From NCBI GenBank assembly GCA_030765065.1, contig CM060980.1, forward strand, positions 65,022,364-65,086,363: a DNA stretch of 64,000 nucleotides. Reading direction: 5' to 3'. This document shows positions 33,931 to 45,401 of this stretch, piece by piece (within the stretch, counting starts at the first letter, position 1; each line of letters opens with the position of its first letter). Both the position numbers and the translations under genes were made by a program. Under the pieces are notes generated by a model. It worked only from the letters and a program-made list of their open reading frames with translations, was not told the DNA's origin and made no database searches. The DNA comes from Deroplatys truncata. Lineage: Eukaryota > Arthropoda > Insecta > Mantodea > Mantidae.

Positions 33931-36219
33931 CAAAATTGAATCTTTAAACTCTTGGTGCTTTTCCAAATTCTTGTATGGGAGAAGTATTGACATTGCATTT
34001 CACGTAACTTTCTTGTATTTGTTACTTTGTCATACATTCTTTAAATGCACATGGCAAAATATCACATTGTATTTGAGCATATTAATTTGTTAAATAAGTG
34101 TTAAAGCAAGCTGATCTAATTATTGTAAACGCACATATCATTTTAAAATAAATTGTTCTTCTATGTGTTGCTGAATATTAGCTACTCGCTAGCTCCTAAA
34201 CAAATGTCTCCTTTCCACGAAACTTTTCCGTCTGAGTATGGTAAATAGTAGTACTGCAAGTGGAAGCGTGCAGGCCAAATGGTAGCATAGTGTGTAGAAA
34301 AACAACACCAGCCCAGTGGTGCAGTTGTCAATATAACTCAGCATAATCTCATTCAACATAACCCCGAATAATAACGAATCTGACTTAAGCGCTTAAGGGC
34401 ATTTTTATTGTGATTTAGCAATCGTCTTAGCTTAGTAGGTGAGTCCTTATGTGCAGTTGTGGGTGTCAATAAAACATTTACAGGATTAACAGCAAAGATC
34501 CTTGGGTTTTTTAGTATCTGCTACCATGCTACCATAAAGTTCTCATTTGAAACTGGAACATCTTGTACCAATTCCTTAGCTTCATCCTTAAGAGCTGACT
34601 CTAATAATGTTGCTTCTGAACTTCAGATAAGTTTCTTATTGCCTTGTGTTGGGCTAAAACCTTCTGAAACATGAGTCCCTTGCCTTGAAAGTGATTCTCG
34701 TTGTAATCATTCTAAACCGCTACAGCATTGTAATAATCTTCTTCAAAAGCTATTCTATATTCTGTGTAATCAGTTCTCTCGTCACTTATCTCCAATTTCT
34801 CTAGTACTTTGTCAAATTTAACTGCTAGCTATAAGAGATTCTTAACCTTGCGTTAATCTGATTTACATATCTACCTTCATCAAAATTCGCAACAAAAGTT
34901 AGCATACGTCTTAAAGAAGGCTTATGAATGCTCATCTTCTTAATTAAGTTTTAAGTACATTTGTATCCATAATTAGTGGTAGTAAAACACAATATAAAAT
35001 TATGAACAACCTTGCGGATGACTTCAAATGCAAGTGTATGTATAAATAGTTACCAAGCTTCAGGCAGTTGAATTTGTGGGCTACCTCTATTGGTCATGAT
35101 GCTGTTGATGACATCACTTAGTATATCCATTTTAACGAGTTCCTCACAAAAATAGTACTCCCCTCCAAACTAAACAATGTGCAGGAACTGAATATTCTAC
35201 AAAAATATATCATAATGCCGTAGTGTACATGAGCAAAAAAATTGATTTCTTAAGTTTCGAAATATATGCGCATTTATAAATTGAAAAAAAAGTGTGCGAT
35301 CTTTTACTTCTATCCGGATTGATTGCAGTCGTAAGGTCATGGGTAAAAATGGTTTGAAGGATGCATATAACTTAAAGCTGCACCTTGTTACGTGGTAGTG
35401 CTTTTTTTCAATGGTGGCCCCTTCCCACTAACATCCTTGTAACAATGGATAAGGAAACATGCAAGTTATTGGATCAAAGGGGAAAACAAAACGTGTATAA
35501 AGCATAGAACACACGTTTAGGTTAGCAAAATAATTCTTTATTAATTAAACCAAAAGATTTCCAAACATCCCAACAAACAGTACAATAAAAGTGAAAAAAG
35601 TAACTGTTGCAAAATTTATATGACCAAGCATTGCCTAAATAGTCTCTAAACCCGTCACAAAGGACATTTTTCCAAGTTAAATACTTTTCCTTACGAAATT
35701 TGATCACTGTTACTTATGCCTGTAACATTCTTTAAGGCATTAAACAAACTTGCCTTTTCTATAAATTAACTCTCGTAAGCTCAAACGCAATCTCTTCAAA
35801 GTCACATTACTTTATTTTACCGCGAACAATTACCGTTTTACCCATGCTACTGGCAGCAATTAATTTTATAATGTACTCGTATACTCCTGTTAAATATAAT
35901 ATAATATAATAGTCGCATACTACATCATGACCCTTGTTGAGATGCTTCCTTTTGTGTTTAGCGATGTCCAATTTCCCATAGTCTAATAATAATTCGCCCC
36001 ATTCGGGCGTTTGCTGACTCGGAGTAGACTTCTTTATATGCGATGAGCTGTTCTGCGTTGTTCCTCCTGCGCGTCCCGTCGAGTACTTATTCTTACCAGC
36101 AATCCAGCAATCGGGAGCAGGTCGCCCAGGTTCACCTGGGCGGAATGAAATCGCCACGGTACCTAGCCGCTAATGCACCTTTACTTTGCGGAGTTTAGCT
36201 TTCTACACTGCCATTGGCT

Positions 36220-36465
36220 GGGTCCCAGTAATCCCACCTGGGCGGACAAGTCTCCATTTGGTGACCAAGCCCAATACTGCTTAACGTTGGCGACCGCTTG
36301 CGTGGTCGTCAAGCCAAGCAGGCCGGCATGGCAGCAAAACAGGATGGGAAATTTGGTAATGGTGTAGGGAATATCCAAGTTAGCAGGCGGACGGGTCACC
36401 GCTAGACGGTCACTCATCCAGCTAGTGACCGACCCCGATACTGCTTAACTTGGAGGAACTTGTGA
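36220..36465 (-). repeat. two 5S-rRNA-like stretches at a LINE tail
   Basis: The complement of about 36375-36455 reads AGTTAAGCAGTATCGGG, then CGGTCACTAGCTGGATGAGT and GACC. This closely resembles the internal region of insect 5S rRNA (TTAAGCAGCGTCGGG...ACTTAGATGGGGGACC). A second, poorer copy lies at about 36230-36300 (complement AAGCAGTATTGGGCTTGGTC). They lie downstream of the LINE coding sequence on the same strand. Neither is a complete 5S gene. Confidence 0.6.
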
Positions 36466-36484
36466 TAGATAGGATTGGCGGCCC

Positions 36485-37560
36485 TTAGCCTCGGGGGCCC
36501 AAGTCGTCCTTCGGTAACCGGCAACTCTTTCTTCGCCTTGGCGACCTATGGTCATAGCGATCCAAAGAGTGCACCAGCTGGTTGGTGTGGTAAGTAATTT
36601 TCGTGTACATGGTACGAGTTCTCTTCCGCACCACATCTACGATATATGGGAGATCGGAGTGGGTGTATAGGTTGTGTGACGGGAATCTACGCCCAGTATC
36701 ATAGACCATCCCAAGCGCCCTGTTCTGGATGGTAGTCGCTGCCGCCGATCGCCAGACCTCGCAGCCATACAGAATCAGGGACGGGATAATCGCCTGATAT
36801 AGACGTAGTTTGAGGTGTGTAGGCATTGTGGAGCGGAATGCAGGGTACAGCTGCCTGAGTGCGTTGTGGCCGAGGCCGACCTTTGCCCTGACATATGGAG
36901 CGAAGGTGAGCCCGCGGTAGAGGGTGACTCGGAGGTATGTGGCAAAGGTAATCCAAGGGATTCTCCTCTACCGCAGCCTCAGAGACCGCTCGGGCCACCA
37001 GCGACGAACCTTCGCCAGGAGAAGCGCAGAGCTCTTCCCCGGGCTCATGGCCAACCTCCACTGCTCGTTCCACCTGCCACTAGCTCGGAGCTGTCTCTGT
37101 AGTGGAGGGAAACAGAATCGGGCATTCTTGTGCTAACTTTATGATGAGGACATAGTTCGCATACTGGCACGTAACAGTCCTGGGTTCTGTGGGGAAGTCT
37201 GGCATGTAGGCCGCAAAGAGAAGCGGGGACAGTACACTGCCTTCCAAGACTCCGGCGGTTAAGGGACGGCCTGATGAAACCTTCCCCTCCACGCTCACCC
37301 TGAATGTGCGATCTCGGAGGAAGCTGCTTATCAGGGCGAGATAGGTGGGAGGGATGTCTGACTCCTTGAGTTTGTACAAAAGGCCTTCTCTACGTCCAGT
37401 AGCACCGCTAAGGTCTTGAAGTTTCCTGAAAGCACAGCGAGGTCTTCTCGGTCAATCGCAGCAGTGCAAGGTCGTGGAGTGCCCATTACGAAAACCAAAC
37501 TGGTGGTCCGGGAGGAGCTGCTTTTCCTCAAAGAGAGGTGTTAAGCGGACTAGGAACAAT
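36485..37560 (-). pseudogene. jockey-like LINE reverse transcriptase, fragmented
   Basis: Minus-strand frames in order: EDLAVLSGNFKTLAVLLDVE (37531 downwards; motif A Asp in LLDVEKAF); then PPTYLALISSFLRDRTFRVS, LEGSVLSPLLFAAYMPDFPT (motif B) and CQYANYVLI, where the family has YADD, so the second active-site Asp is lost; then LPAFHSTMPT-type thumb residues and HLKLRLYQAIIPSLILYGCE, RFPSHNLYTHSDLPYIVDVV and NQLVHSLDRYDHRSPRRRK near the C-terminus. Frames change at least three times. The endonuclease and ORF1 are absent, so it is 5'-truncated. Confidence 0.8.
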
Positions 37561-37969
37561 TCTTACCAGACTTTGGTTGGGCGGTTATATACCCTCACTA
37601 GGGGGTGAAACGAGGGCAGAGGAGAGTTGGCCACTAGCCAAGTGATCCACTTGTTCCAACAGCTATGCTGGGAAATCACGGACCGCCGTCTTTGGAGAGT
37701 GCTTTGTAGCGGCGATACCGTGACGCAACCATATTGGACGTGTACTTGGTCACTGGGATGGCTACAGGTGACATTCAGTAGTGATAGATCCAAGAACTGG
37801 TACAACCTTCAGTCTTCCGCTGTGTTTGTTTCTCCAACGGAAAGTGAATACATGTTGTTGATTCCAGTGACGACTTGTGTTAAACTTAACAAAACAAAGG
37901 TGTTACTGAACATAAGTTTATCAATATAATATTGTAAAACAATAAAAACGAATGTGAGCATTTAACAGT

Positions 37970-37972
37970 ATG

Positions 37973-38010
<38 letters not shown>
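37970..38010. repeat. (ATT)n microsatellite
   Basis: About eleven TTA/ATT units directly beside the end of the BEL LTR. The poly-Asn frame on the minus strand is a by-product. Confidence 0.95.
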
Positions 38011-40304
38011 ATATTACTTTTCTAGTTATAATCATCACCTTCATCGCGTGAACACTGTAAATAATTTTAGAATACAAACCATAACAAAAACAAAAATAGA
38101 TCCAAGACTACTGAGCAATACAGTGAATCTCTGTTATCCGAAACACTTAACGAGGTAACGTTAAACCGAAACGACTGAAAAAATAAATACTTTTGGATAA
38201 AACAAATTGAAGAAACATCGATTGTTAACTTAGGGGATGCATGGCGGAATGCGTTCAATCTAACCTTGACTGTTTCCGTTCCTTCTCTATTGGCAACTGT
38301 TTTGACTTTTTCCTTAATGACAGGCTGGCCCTTCCTTTTGTTAGCTGTCAGTCATTTATTATCACACTTACAGAGGTGGACTGTCATTACTGTTGCTTAA
38401 ATATTCTCGGTGGGGAACATAGTATTGTGGACAGCGAGATACAGATCATTCCGCCACTTTTTCATGGAAGGGGTTCTCCAGTTGTCGTCAAGTAACCTAA
38501 ACTAACAAGAAGGAAGAGAAACTACCCTGTTTATAAAACTACTTGCCAAATAGCATTACGGCTTGTCCAAAGATTTTAAAGAATCAAAGCATCCTGACAT
38601 TCTGCTAATGAAACGGAGGCGTGACACAGCGGCTAGAAAACGACATTTTCAAACAAAATTAGTAGCTAATAGTATTGTGTGCACTATGGACCATTTTTGG
38701 GAGCAAATACAGTAGCTTGGCTGTTTAAACACTTTGTTAATATTGTATGCATATATATTTTCTTCATTTACTTCCATCTAAATCTTCAAAGAAGGTTTCT
38801 AACCTCTAAACTTATATTACTATTTTTATCTGAAGTTTTGGTTCCAACTAACAGCTACTGTAGATTCTTCCATCTGTTGCTAAGAAGCGAAAGAGAACTA
38901 AGCTCTGAGTCATAAACATGACACATCTATATTAAAATGCTATTAAACGCTTTTGTATCTAATTTAACGCAATACTTGTCTCTAGCAGTAGTGCACTTAA
39001 TTTTCTTTCAACAGTAGTTTCGGTCGCGATGAGAAAAGCAACTTCCGCTATTGTACGACCAAGTTTCAAACAAATTGAAGCAAATAATCTCTGATCGGCG
39101 ATTATAGACATGATAATGCAAAGGGAGGGGGCAGCAAAAGGAATGTGATCATCTTAAGGGCCAATGGCAAAACCGCGCCTCTTGCTGGGCGACCAATGGC
39201 ATTGTAGCAGAGATATTAGTAAAGTTTGAAAAATGGCCTCGCCCTGGAACGACCAGTCAAATTAACATTCTAGAAATGAAATTATTATGCAGAGCACGGC
39301 CAAGCCGGTCCAGCATCCCTCGGGGAGTGTTTGAGTGAGAGGGAATAGGAAAGATGCCACCAGGTGCACGTTCTTTTGTTTGTCATAAGGTGTAATGCTG
39401 CAGCCCGTACGTTGTTAGTTGTTTCAGGTGTTCATTTACGTAGCACTAAATTATTTGATATTTAATCACAATTTAATACCCTTGCGTTCTAAAAACACAA
39501 CAGTATGTTATGAATACGTTCTTAAACAAAATTCGTTTTAGGTTAGCTGCTTCCAAATTGGTTTCTTTCTATAAATCTCTTAACTACACCATAGTCCAGA
39601 AATTCAGTTTTAATGGGTATACCAGTATTTCTCTTAGGTGTCATGTATTATTTATATTTTCTTTAGGTACTCTACTTAGTTTTGTAAATTTATACTTAAG
39701 GTCAGACAGCCAGTCAAAACTGACAAAAAAGATAAACTTTTCTGATTGTTGGATACTTTGAATATTTAAGGTGTATGTACTAAGAGTGTGTATTCAAATT
39801 GTAAATAGGACACAATTTGCATATTGCCTAAAGTCAGGCATGTTTATGTAGGACACGCCCCCTTTTATAGACAATTTGTTATAGATGTATATATTTCCTA
39901 AACTGAAAATAATAGATTTCTGAACTAACCCACATATTTAGCAAAATTCTGAGACCTTTGGTTAGTACTACTGCCAACTTATTTCCTGTTTCTTCCTTTG
40001 AAAACATAAGCTAAGCAGTGCACGCGTGTTGTGTTGGTTTTATGTTTTACATTGTGTTGACGAATATTATATTAACAAAATGGCAAGAGGATACAATTTC
40101 GAATCTCGGTTAGAGTGAGTTACCTGGATAAGCTTTCTTCGAAGTTTTCCTTCTCCTGAGAAAACCTGGTTCCATGTTAGCATCATTCCAACCATTTCGT
40201 TCTCTCACTGATAACAAATTTAGTGAGAATATTTATACAAGGAAAACTAGCGAAGTGAGTGTTGAAGAAAACAGACTACCTTGACTGTTAATATTGTAAA
40301 TGAC

Positions 40305-40432
40305 GTAGAGGTTAATGCTGGTCAAAGTGTTGAAAGTACTTAGTTCAGCTATGGATAATCAAACACCAACTAGTTGGTAGAGGTTCGTGTTGGTCAAAGT
40401 GTTTATTATTGTTAATAAAACACCAACTAGTT
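40305..40432 (+). repeat. imperfect tandem duplication
   Basis: Two neighbouring units begin GTAGAGGTT, share TGGTCAAAGTGTT and end AAACACCAACTAGTT (40305-40375 and 40377-40432), with length differences inside. Confidence 0.8.
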
Positions 40433-40589
40433 CTAAAAATAAACTTTTCTACACTAAGCAGCTATTTCAAAGAAATACATGAACTAACATTCCTTAGGAA
40501 GATGATAAAGTGAAATCAGGTTATGTTTTAATGGTTATTGAACTTGTATCATATGCTCTATGTAACTACATTATATGTAAATATTGTGG

Positions 40590-40628
40590 TGCTAGCGCTG
40601 CTGCAATGGTGTTGCAACATCGCTAGCA
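40590..40628. repeat. strong short hairpin
   Basis: TGCTAGCG (40590-40597) pairs with CGCTAGCA (40621-40628). Inside, TGCAA pairs with TTGCA around a 5-base loop, with a symmetric 4-base internal bulge. Confidence 0.85.
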
Positions 40629-41727
40629 ATAGTATTTTCATATAACGAGGAAGAGCTCTAAAAATAGGCCTAGTGAATATGAGGTAAATACTAGATTTGT
40701 TTAGGGAAGGGTTACATTGGTAAGGACAATGCTTCCGGTAATACTCTGTGCTGCATAATAAATTTACCTAAACATATTCCAAAGCCCACAGCCACTAGAA
40801 TTGCTATGCAAGTCATAGAAAGTGTGGCTAAACAAGACATGCTAGCAGCCATAGCCCTGATTATGGTCCTGGACTCTTTAAATGAGTGGGAAAGCTTTTT
40901 AATAAAATCTTTAAACCTGTCTTCCTCAGTTTAGTAATTATTGTTGACATTCAGGCACACATTATTGGTGCACTAATGAATCTGCAATCCCGAAATTTTA
41001 CAGCTTATTAATATCAGGATATTAAGTGAAACTAAGAATGAAATTTGATTAATCCTAAACAGTTTATTTTAAAAAAAAGATTTAATCTTGAATAGCTTTT
41101 TGAATTTTTGTTATAAAATCGTATTTAAAAGACAGGAGTTTTACTTTATCCGGTTCATTTTATTATAAATGGAAGCTTGAAAACCAGGCTATACAAATTT
41201 CAGGAACGTTGTTTAATAGAGAGTACTAAAAATCTGTAAAAATAACATGGGTGATATAGGCAAGGTGTCTTACCTTAACTTGTAGATGTGTTTTAGGATA
41301 TTCCTGTCGTCAAATCAACTGATGTTTATGTGAGTGCTCGGTGATTCTTGCCCTGCTTTAGAGATAACAGCCCTACATTTAAATTGTTTATGTCAGTGAA
41401 AGTTTACTGTACAAACTGTATGAAAAGTGATATGGTTGAAACTACACGACAATTGAAGCAAAAATCGCATAAGTAAACATCGGTCTGCAGAGAGCCTTTT
41501 GATTGATAGTCCTTACAGGCTAATTGATTTACAAAGCTTAAGATTGTCAAGAGGTGGAGCTGTAATAAGCATACGTAATGCACAGTGTGGATACAGTGAA
41601 CAGGTAAAACAGAGTGTCTGTTGTTCTCTACTTTAAGTCATGATGGAACAGTCTTATGGCATCGAAGAGTATAAGAATGTGTACATATCATGCACAAACA
41701 TTTGCAATTATTGACAAATTGGTAAAA

Positions 41728-41890
41728 ACTTTCGGGCTGGAAGGCCGTGATCCAAGTGTGCAATTATTAACAAAGCGACGTTTCGGTCGATTCTTGGGTT
41801 GCCATCTTCGGAGAATAACCAAACATTTGACCGAAACGTGGGATGTTAATACTTTCAAACTTGGACCACGACCTTCCAAATCGGAAGTTC
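41728..41890. mobile_element. 163-bp fold-back element
   Basis: Arms 41728-41790 and 41829-41890 are inverted copies (TTGGAAGGTCGTGGTCCAAG type, ending in CGTTTCGGTC), with an inner palindrome (GGTTGCCATCTTCGGAGAAT region). Because of the symmetry both strands show similar open frames (GLEGRDPS against DLEGRGPS), which are not genes. Confidence 0.8.
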
Positions 41891-42302
41891 TTAATAATTT
41901 CTGAATCAACTCCGGCTGCAAAACCTTTCGTACGTGTTTAAATCGTATCACACATTCGAATTAATTTTCAAGATAGCGTGTGCAACGTTGAACCGCTTGG
42001 ATTTGCGCAGTCAACCGTGGTTGAGATTACGTAAACCAAAACGGGTTCCTATGGATTGAGAAAGACTTCCAAACAAAGCTGTCGCATCAGTTTTTGAATG
42101 CGTCAAACTGAATGACCGAGGTTTTCGTTAGCTGAGGATATGGTGGGTCATTACCGCATTCATTTCATATTTCCTTCGCCACCGAATATGTCTGAGGTGT
42201 ACGTTGAACAAAAACAAAAGAGAAAATCAATTCAAATTGGGAGACAAGGAAGAAAGAGGCAAGGAAAATAACGGACAAAAAATTATCGGGTGCTACTGAA
42301 TT
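41891..42302. other. unassigned DNA
   Basis: No recognised feature. Confidence 0.4.
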
Positions 42303-42968
42303 AAAATCTAATGTTTTCCATTCATACGAACAGTTTTACCCACTATTCCTAAGAAAGCTTTTTTTTCTATATACTATGTGTTAATCGAGATAAACCTTCC
42401 CAGAATTTGTTTTATTACATATTTCGTTAATGATACAAGGGGGATAGAGGAAAGCGAATACAAAGTCTGGTATGAAAAACCGGGTCGCTATATGCTGACA
42501 TTAAAATTCTATATTCTCTCCATGACATCGGGAGAAAAAAATTAATAGCGACAAAAATTTAAAAAAGACAAAATATTGAAAAATTCAAACCAATAACAAC
42601 GTCGGAAATGGCTGATATACCACAAAAAAGTTATTTGAAATAAATTGTATGCTTTAAAGACATTTTTATTTTTTATGTAGAGCATTTTTATCCATTTTTT
42701 ATAGTTTATCCATACGCAATATTTTACAAAATACCTCCGGGATAAAACAATCTTCATTCCGAAGGTTCATTTAAAAGTTGTAGATCCATTTGTTATTAAA
42801 GTATCTTAAACATATGGTATTTTAATAAAATCAAATCGTCAGGACTATTTTTGAGAAAATAAAAACTAAAAATGTCTCCATTGGGTTCGAGAGACTTTCT
42901 AGAAAATCTTCGTGTAATACCTTTGGAAGATGCTGAACTTAAATACCGAGCCACACACATACACACAT

Positions 42969-43022
<54 letters not shown>

Positions 43023-43132
43023 TTTGGGATTCAGAGAGCCTCAGAATTTGTATTTCCGTGTAATCTCGGTATCGAATTTTTAGGTGGAATGCAATACTTG
43101 CTCTATTTACTATAGGTAAATAGTAATGTAGC
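42303..43132 (+). repeat. Rep1 copy 13 (plus)
   Basis: From AAAATCTAATGTTTTCCATT to TAAATAGTAATGTAGCAGT. It carries the longest CA microsatellite of the family in this window (42956 to about 43020). Confidence 0.8.
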
Positions 43133-43507
43133 AGTAAATCAAGAGAATACGGCCAGCAGTATCTCGTTTACTTCACATGTGAGGAATGTGGGTACAGACG
43201 TATCCTACAGCGCTATGCCACACAAGAGTGATAGCGTTTTAACGAGCTGTTCTTTATGTGCTGCTGCCCGCGCCAGAGGGTTTCCTTAGATACATTTCAT
43301 ACAGTTCTATCTTGTTAGGTTTACCAGCGTTAACACGTGAACTTGATGTCCTTCCGGCAGTTGAACATCCGAGGCTTGGTGACCTATAAAACCGGAGTTC
43401 CAGAGGATTTCTGTATAGGATAAATTATGAATTTCTCTCTGTTGACATTTTCACATGGAGTTATTAGTGTGAGGAAAGCATAACCATTAAAGTAAATTAC
43501 TTAGGAG
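43133..43507. other. unassigned DNA
   Basis: No element or gene recognised. Confidence 0.4.
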
Positions 43508-43737
43508 TCGTCCTCCGTGGTCTAGGGCTACCATGCTAACCTCTAGTTCCCGAGGTAACGGGTTCAAATCCGGCGGAGGGCGATGGATTTTTTTCGGGAG
43601 TAAAATTCCTTAGCAAGGCTTCTTTCGGAAGGGAAGTAAAGCTGGTGGTCCCATGTCGTAGATTTATGATAGATTGGGACGCTAAGAACCATATCAGTTA
43701 ATGAGTGTCCATAAATAAAACTCAATTTAATTTTAGT
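43508..43737 (+). mobile_element. tRNA-derived SINE, family C, well-kept tRNA head
   Basis: Positions 43510-43581 fold roughly like a tRNA. The acceptor strands GTCCTCC and GGAGGGC pair over all seven positions (one G-T). An A-box-like GTGGTCTAGGGCTACC and a B-box-like GGGTTCAAATCC lie at the right spacing. The T-arm has two mismatches and the sequence runs on into a body (CTTCTTTCGGAAGGGAAG) and an A/T-rich tail (AATAAAACTC). It is therefore a SINE, not a tRNA gene. No clear target duplication. Confidence 0.8.
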
Positions 43738-45276
43738 GACTTAAGTGCACGATGAAACATTCTGTGTTGAATTGTAAAATTTGCATTCATCTTCCCCTCC
43801 ACCATAAGCTACTCCTATTTTAGCGGGTAGCATATGTGCTTAATAACTTGCCTGATTTCATATCGCAAACGGGATGAGGCGCATAAGCTTTATTTCGGGG
43901 TATTTCCCTTATCACAACAGCATAACATAACCTCCAACTGTTTAGGGTTGAGGCTCATTTAAGCATTAATTTTTCAACAGCATTTAATTTATCGTCGCTG
44001 TAGAATTGAAATGTCACAAACGACATTAAAACATTCTCTCTCTATCTCTGTTTGTATAAAAAATCACTAGCTGCGTTGAAAGATTTTATTCATTTGATTT
44101 AAGTCTTAACTGCTCAGCGAATATATGTTTATGCAACTTAAAATTTCAATACACACTTTTAATGGGAAAAAATTGTCCATGGTTGCAGCATATATCAGAG
44201 ACAAAATGCATAAAATGAGAAAAAATGCATTAAACACAGGTAGATTGCATAAGTAGCAAAAATTAAATTTGAATGTCCGTATCCGCAATAAGACCAAAAA
44301 CATGGCCAAAGTAAAAAAAATTACAGAGGACAGTACATATGTGCCTCCACAAGAGAAGAAACCAAAACGTATGACAACCACTAAAGTAGACAGCTCTCAT
44401 CATTATCAATGCAAGAAGCAATCGCAACATCATAACGAAGCCCATTATTTTGTAATATTCATTATATGTAGCTGTTTAAATTCCGTGAATAATTATGTTA
44501 CAGTAAAAACAACGATGTTTATAAAATAGTTTACAATTAATAAAACCCCCGTACAAAGAGAATTCTTAAGTTTAGCAAAGTCTTGTGTTCTCTTGCACAC
44601 AAAGACGATCCATTTTGTCAATATGTTTATTTTGTTTCAGTGTGTCACATTGTTCTACATGATGCCTCTTCTTCTTTTACTTCTTCTTCGTATAAGGACT
44701 AGGTTCGTAAAACACTGTTCTGCCTTCATCTCTATATTCGTCTTCTGTCGAAGCCTCTTTCATACTTCTAGGAATCAATTTCTGAATAATTCTGTTTATG
44801 TAATGCTTCATAACTTTGTTTTGTTTTGCCTTCTGTAATGGTTTACTTGTCTCTTATCGCAAACATTTTTATGTTTACTTTAACAGCACCATTCAATTCT
44901 CTGCATACTTATTTTTAAGGGGTGTCAGAATTTAATTTTAGAAGCTGCAATTTTATATTACTTATCTCTTTCTTTATCCAGGATTCAGAACTGTACAACA
45001 AAGTAAGCAGTGCTATTTCTTTGTGGAATTTACTGTGTATCTTTGGCAATTTTATTATTTATTTCCCTAAAATTGGGATAATTTGCTATTGCTATCTAAA
45101 TCACAAATTTAATGATTGTTACGTTAAATGCCTACTTAAAAATGTGAACATGAACTGTTATTTCGGCTTTTACTGCAATTTGTTTAATCTTAATTTGTCG
45201 TTTTTCCTGAAATGCCATTAATAAAACTCGGAACTTGGGACCCGATGCGCCATACCGTCAACAAAACAAAACTAAC
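43738..45276. other. unassigned AT-rich DNA before the hAT element
   Basis: Two frames deserve mention but not a call. 44269-44529 (plus) is Lys/Thr-rich (MAKVKKITEDSTYVPPQEKK) and unlike its hydrophobic AT-rich neighbours. 44922-45221 (plus) is Phe/Asn/Cys-rich and looks random. Confidence 0.4.
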
Positions 45277-45401
45277 ACAACGTGCAGTGGCGAAGCGTGA
45301 CTTTCAAAGTGAGGGAAGCTCCAAGTAATAACTTTTATTAAAATAGGAGAGAACCATGAATGTTGTATCTATATTTTTACTTAATCTCGGTAAAAAAAGA
45401 A

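Larger units (their letters stand above)
35386..37804 (-). mobile_element. 2.4-kb composite insertion with 4-bp ACCT duplication
   Basis: The segment starts TGTTACGTGGTAGTGC and ends GGTACA. ACCT flanks it at 35382-35385 and 37805-37808, which is what an LTR element (TG...CA, 4-bp duplication) would leave. I could not find terminal direct repeats inside it, and its right two thirds hold jockey-like LINE coding and 5S-like sequence on the minus strand. The left third (35400-36000) is AT-rich and unassigned. It may itself be nested or a chimera. Confidence 0.6.
29034..37967 (-). mobile_element. BEL/Pao LTR retrotransposon, decayed
   Basis: A minus-strand LTR retrotransposon with LTRs at 29034-29232 and 35350-37967 (the latter split by a 2.4-kb insert). 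The internal order read on the minus strand is a gag-like end, protease, reverse transcriptase and integrase, as in BEL/Pao. All parts carry stops and shifts, so the element is dead. An uninterrupted (TA)n tract sits at 31250-31290. 33490-33930 is a GC-richer block that does not look like BEL and may be another insertion. The gag region (about 33200-35340) is too decayed to read in detail. Confidence 0.8.
35350..37967 (-). repeat. LTR of BEL/Pao element, right copy, split
   Basis: Piece one (35350-35385) matches the first 36 bases of the left LTR and piece two (37805-37967) matches the rest. The break lies at ACCT, which appears at both edges of the intervening 2.4-kb insert. Confidence 0.8.
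38011..41727. other. long unassigned DNA
   Basis: Apart from a pogo/Tigger-like tip near 38125, a direct repeat at 40305-40432 and a hairpin at 40590-40628, I see no element or gene. The frames at 38241-38495 and 39510-39761 have no clear motif. Confidence 0.45.

Noticed and set aside
36375-36455. Functional 5S rRNA gene
   Set aside because: Only the internal part resembles 5S; the outer stem is missing and it sits in a LINE tail.
37886-38077. Poly-Asn protein
   Set aside because: Translation of an ATT microsatellite next to the BEL LTR.
43510-43581. Intact tRNA gene
   Set aside because: T-arm mismatches and a continuing SINE body and tail argue for a tRNA-derived SINE head.
44269-44529. 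Lys/Thr-rich 86-codon frame as a small gene
   Set aside because: No recognised domain, no supporting splice or promoter signals that I can judge, and surrounded by AT-rich non-coding DNA.
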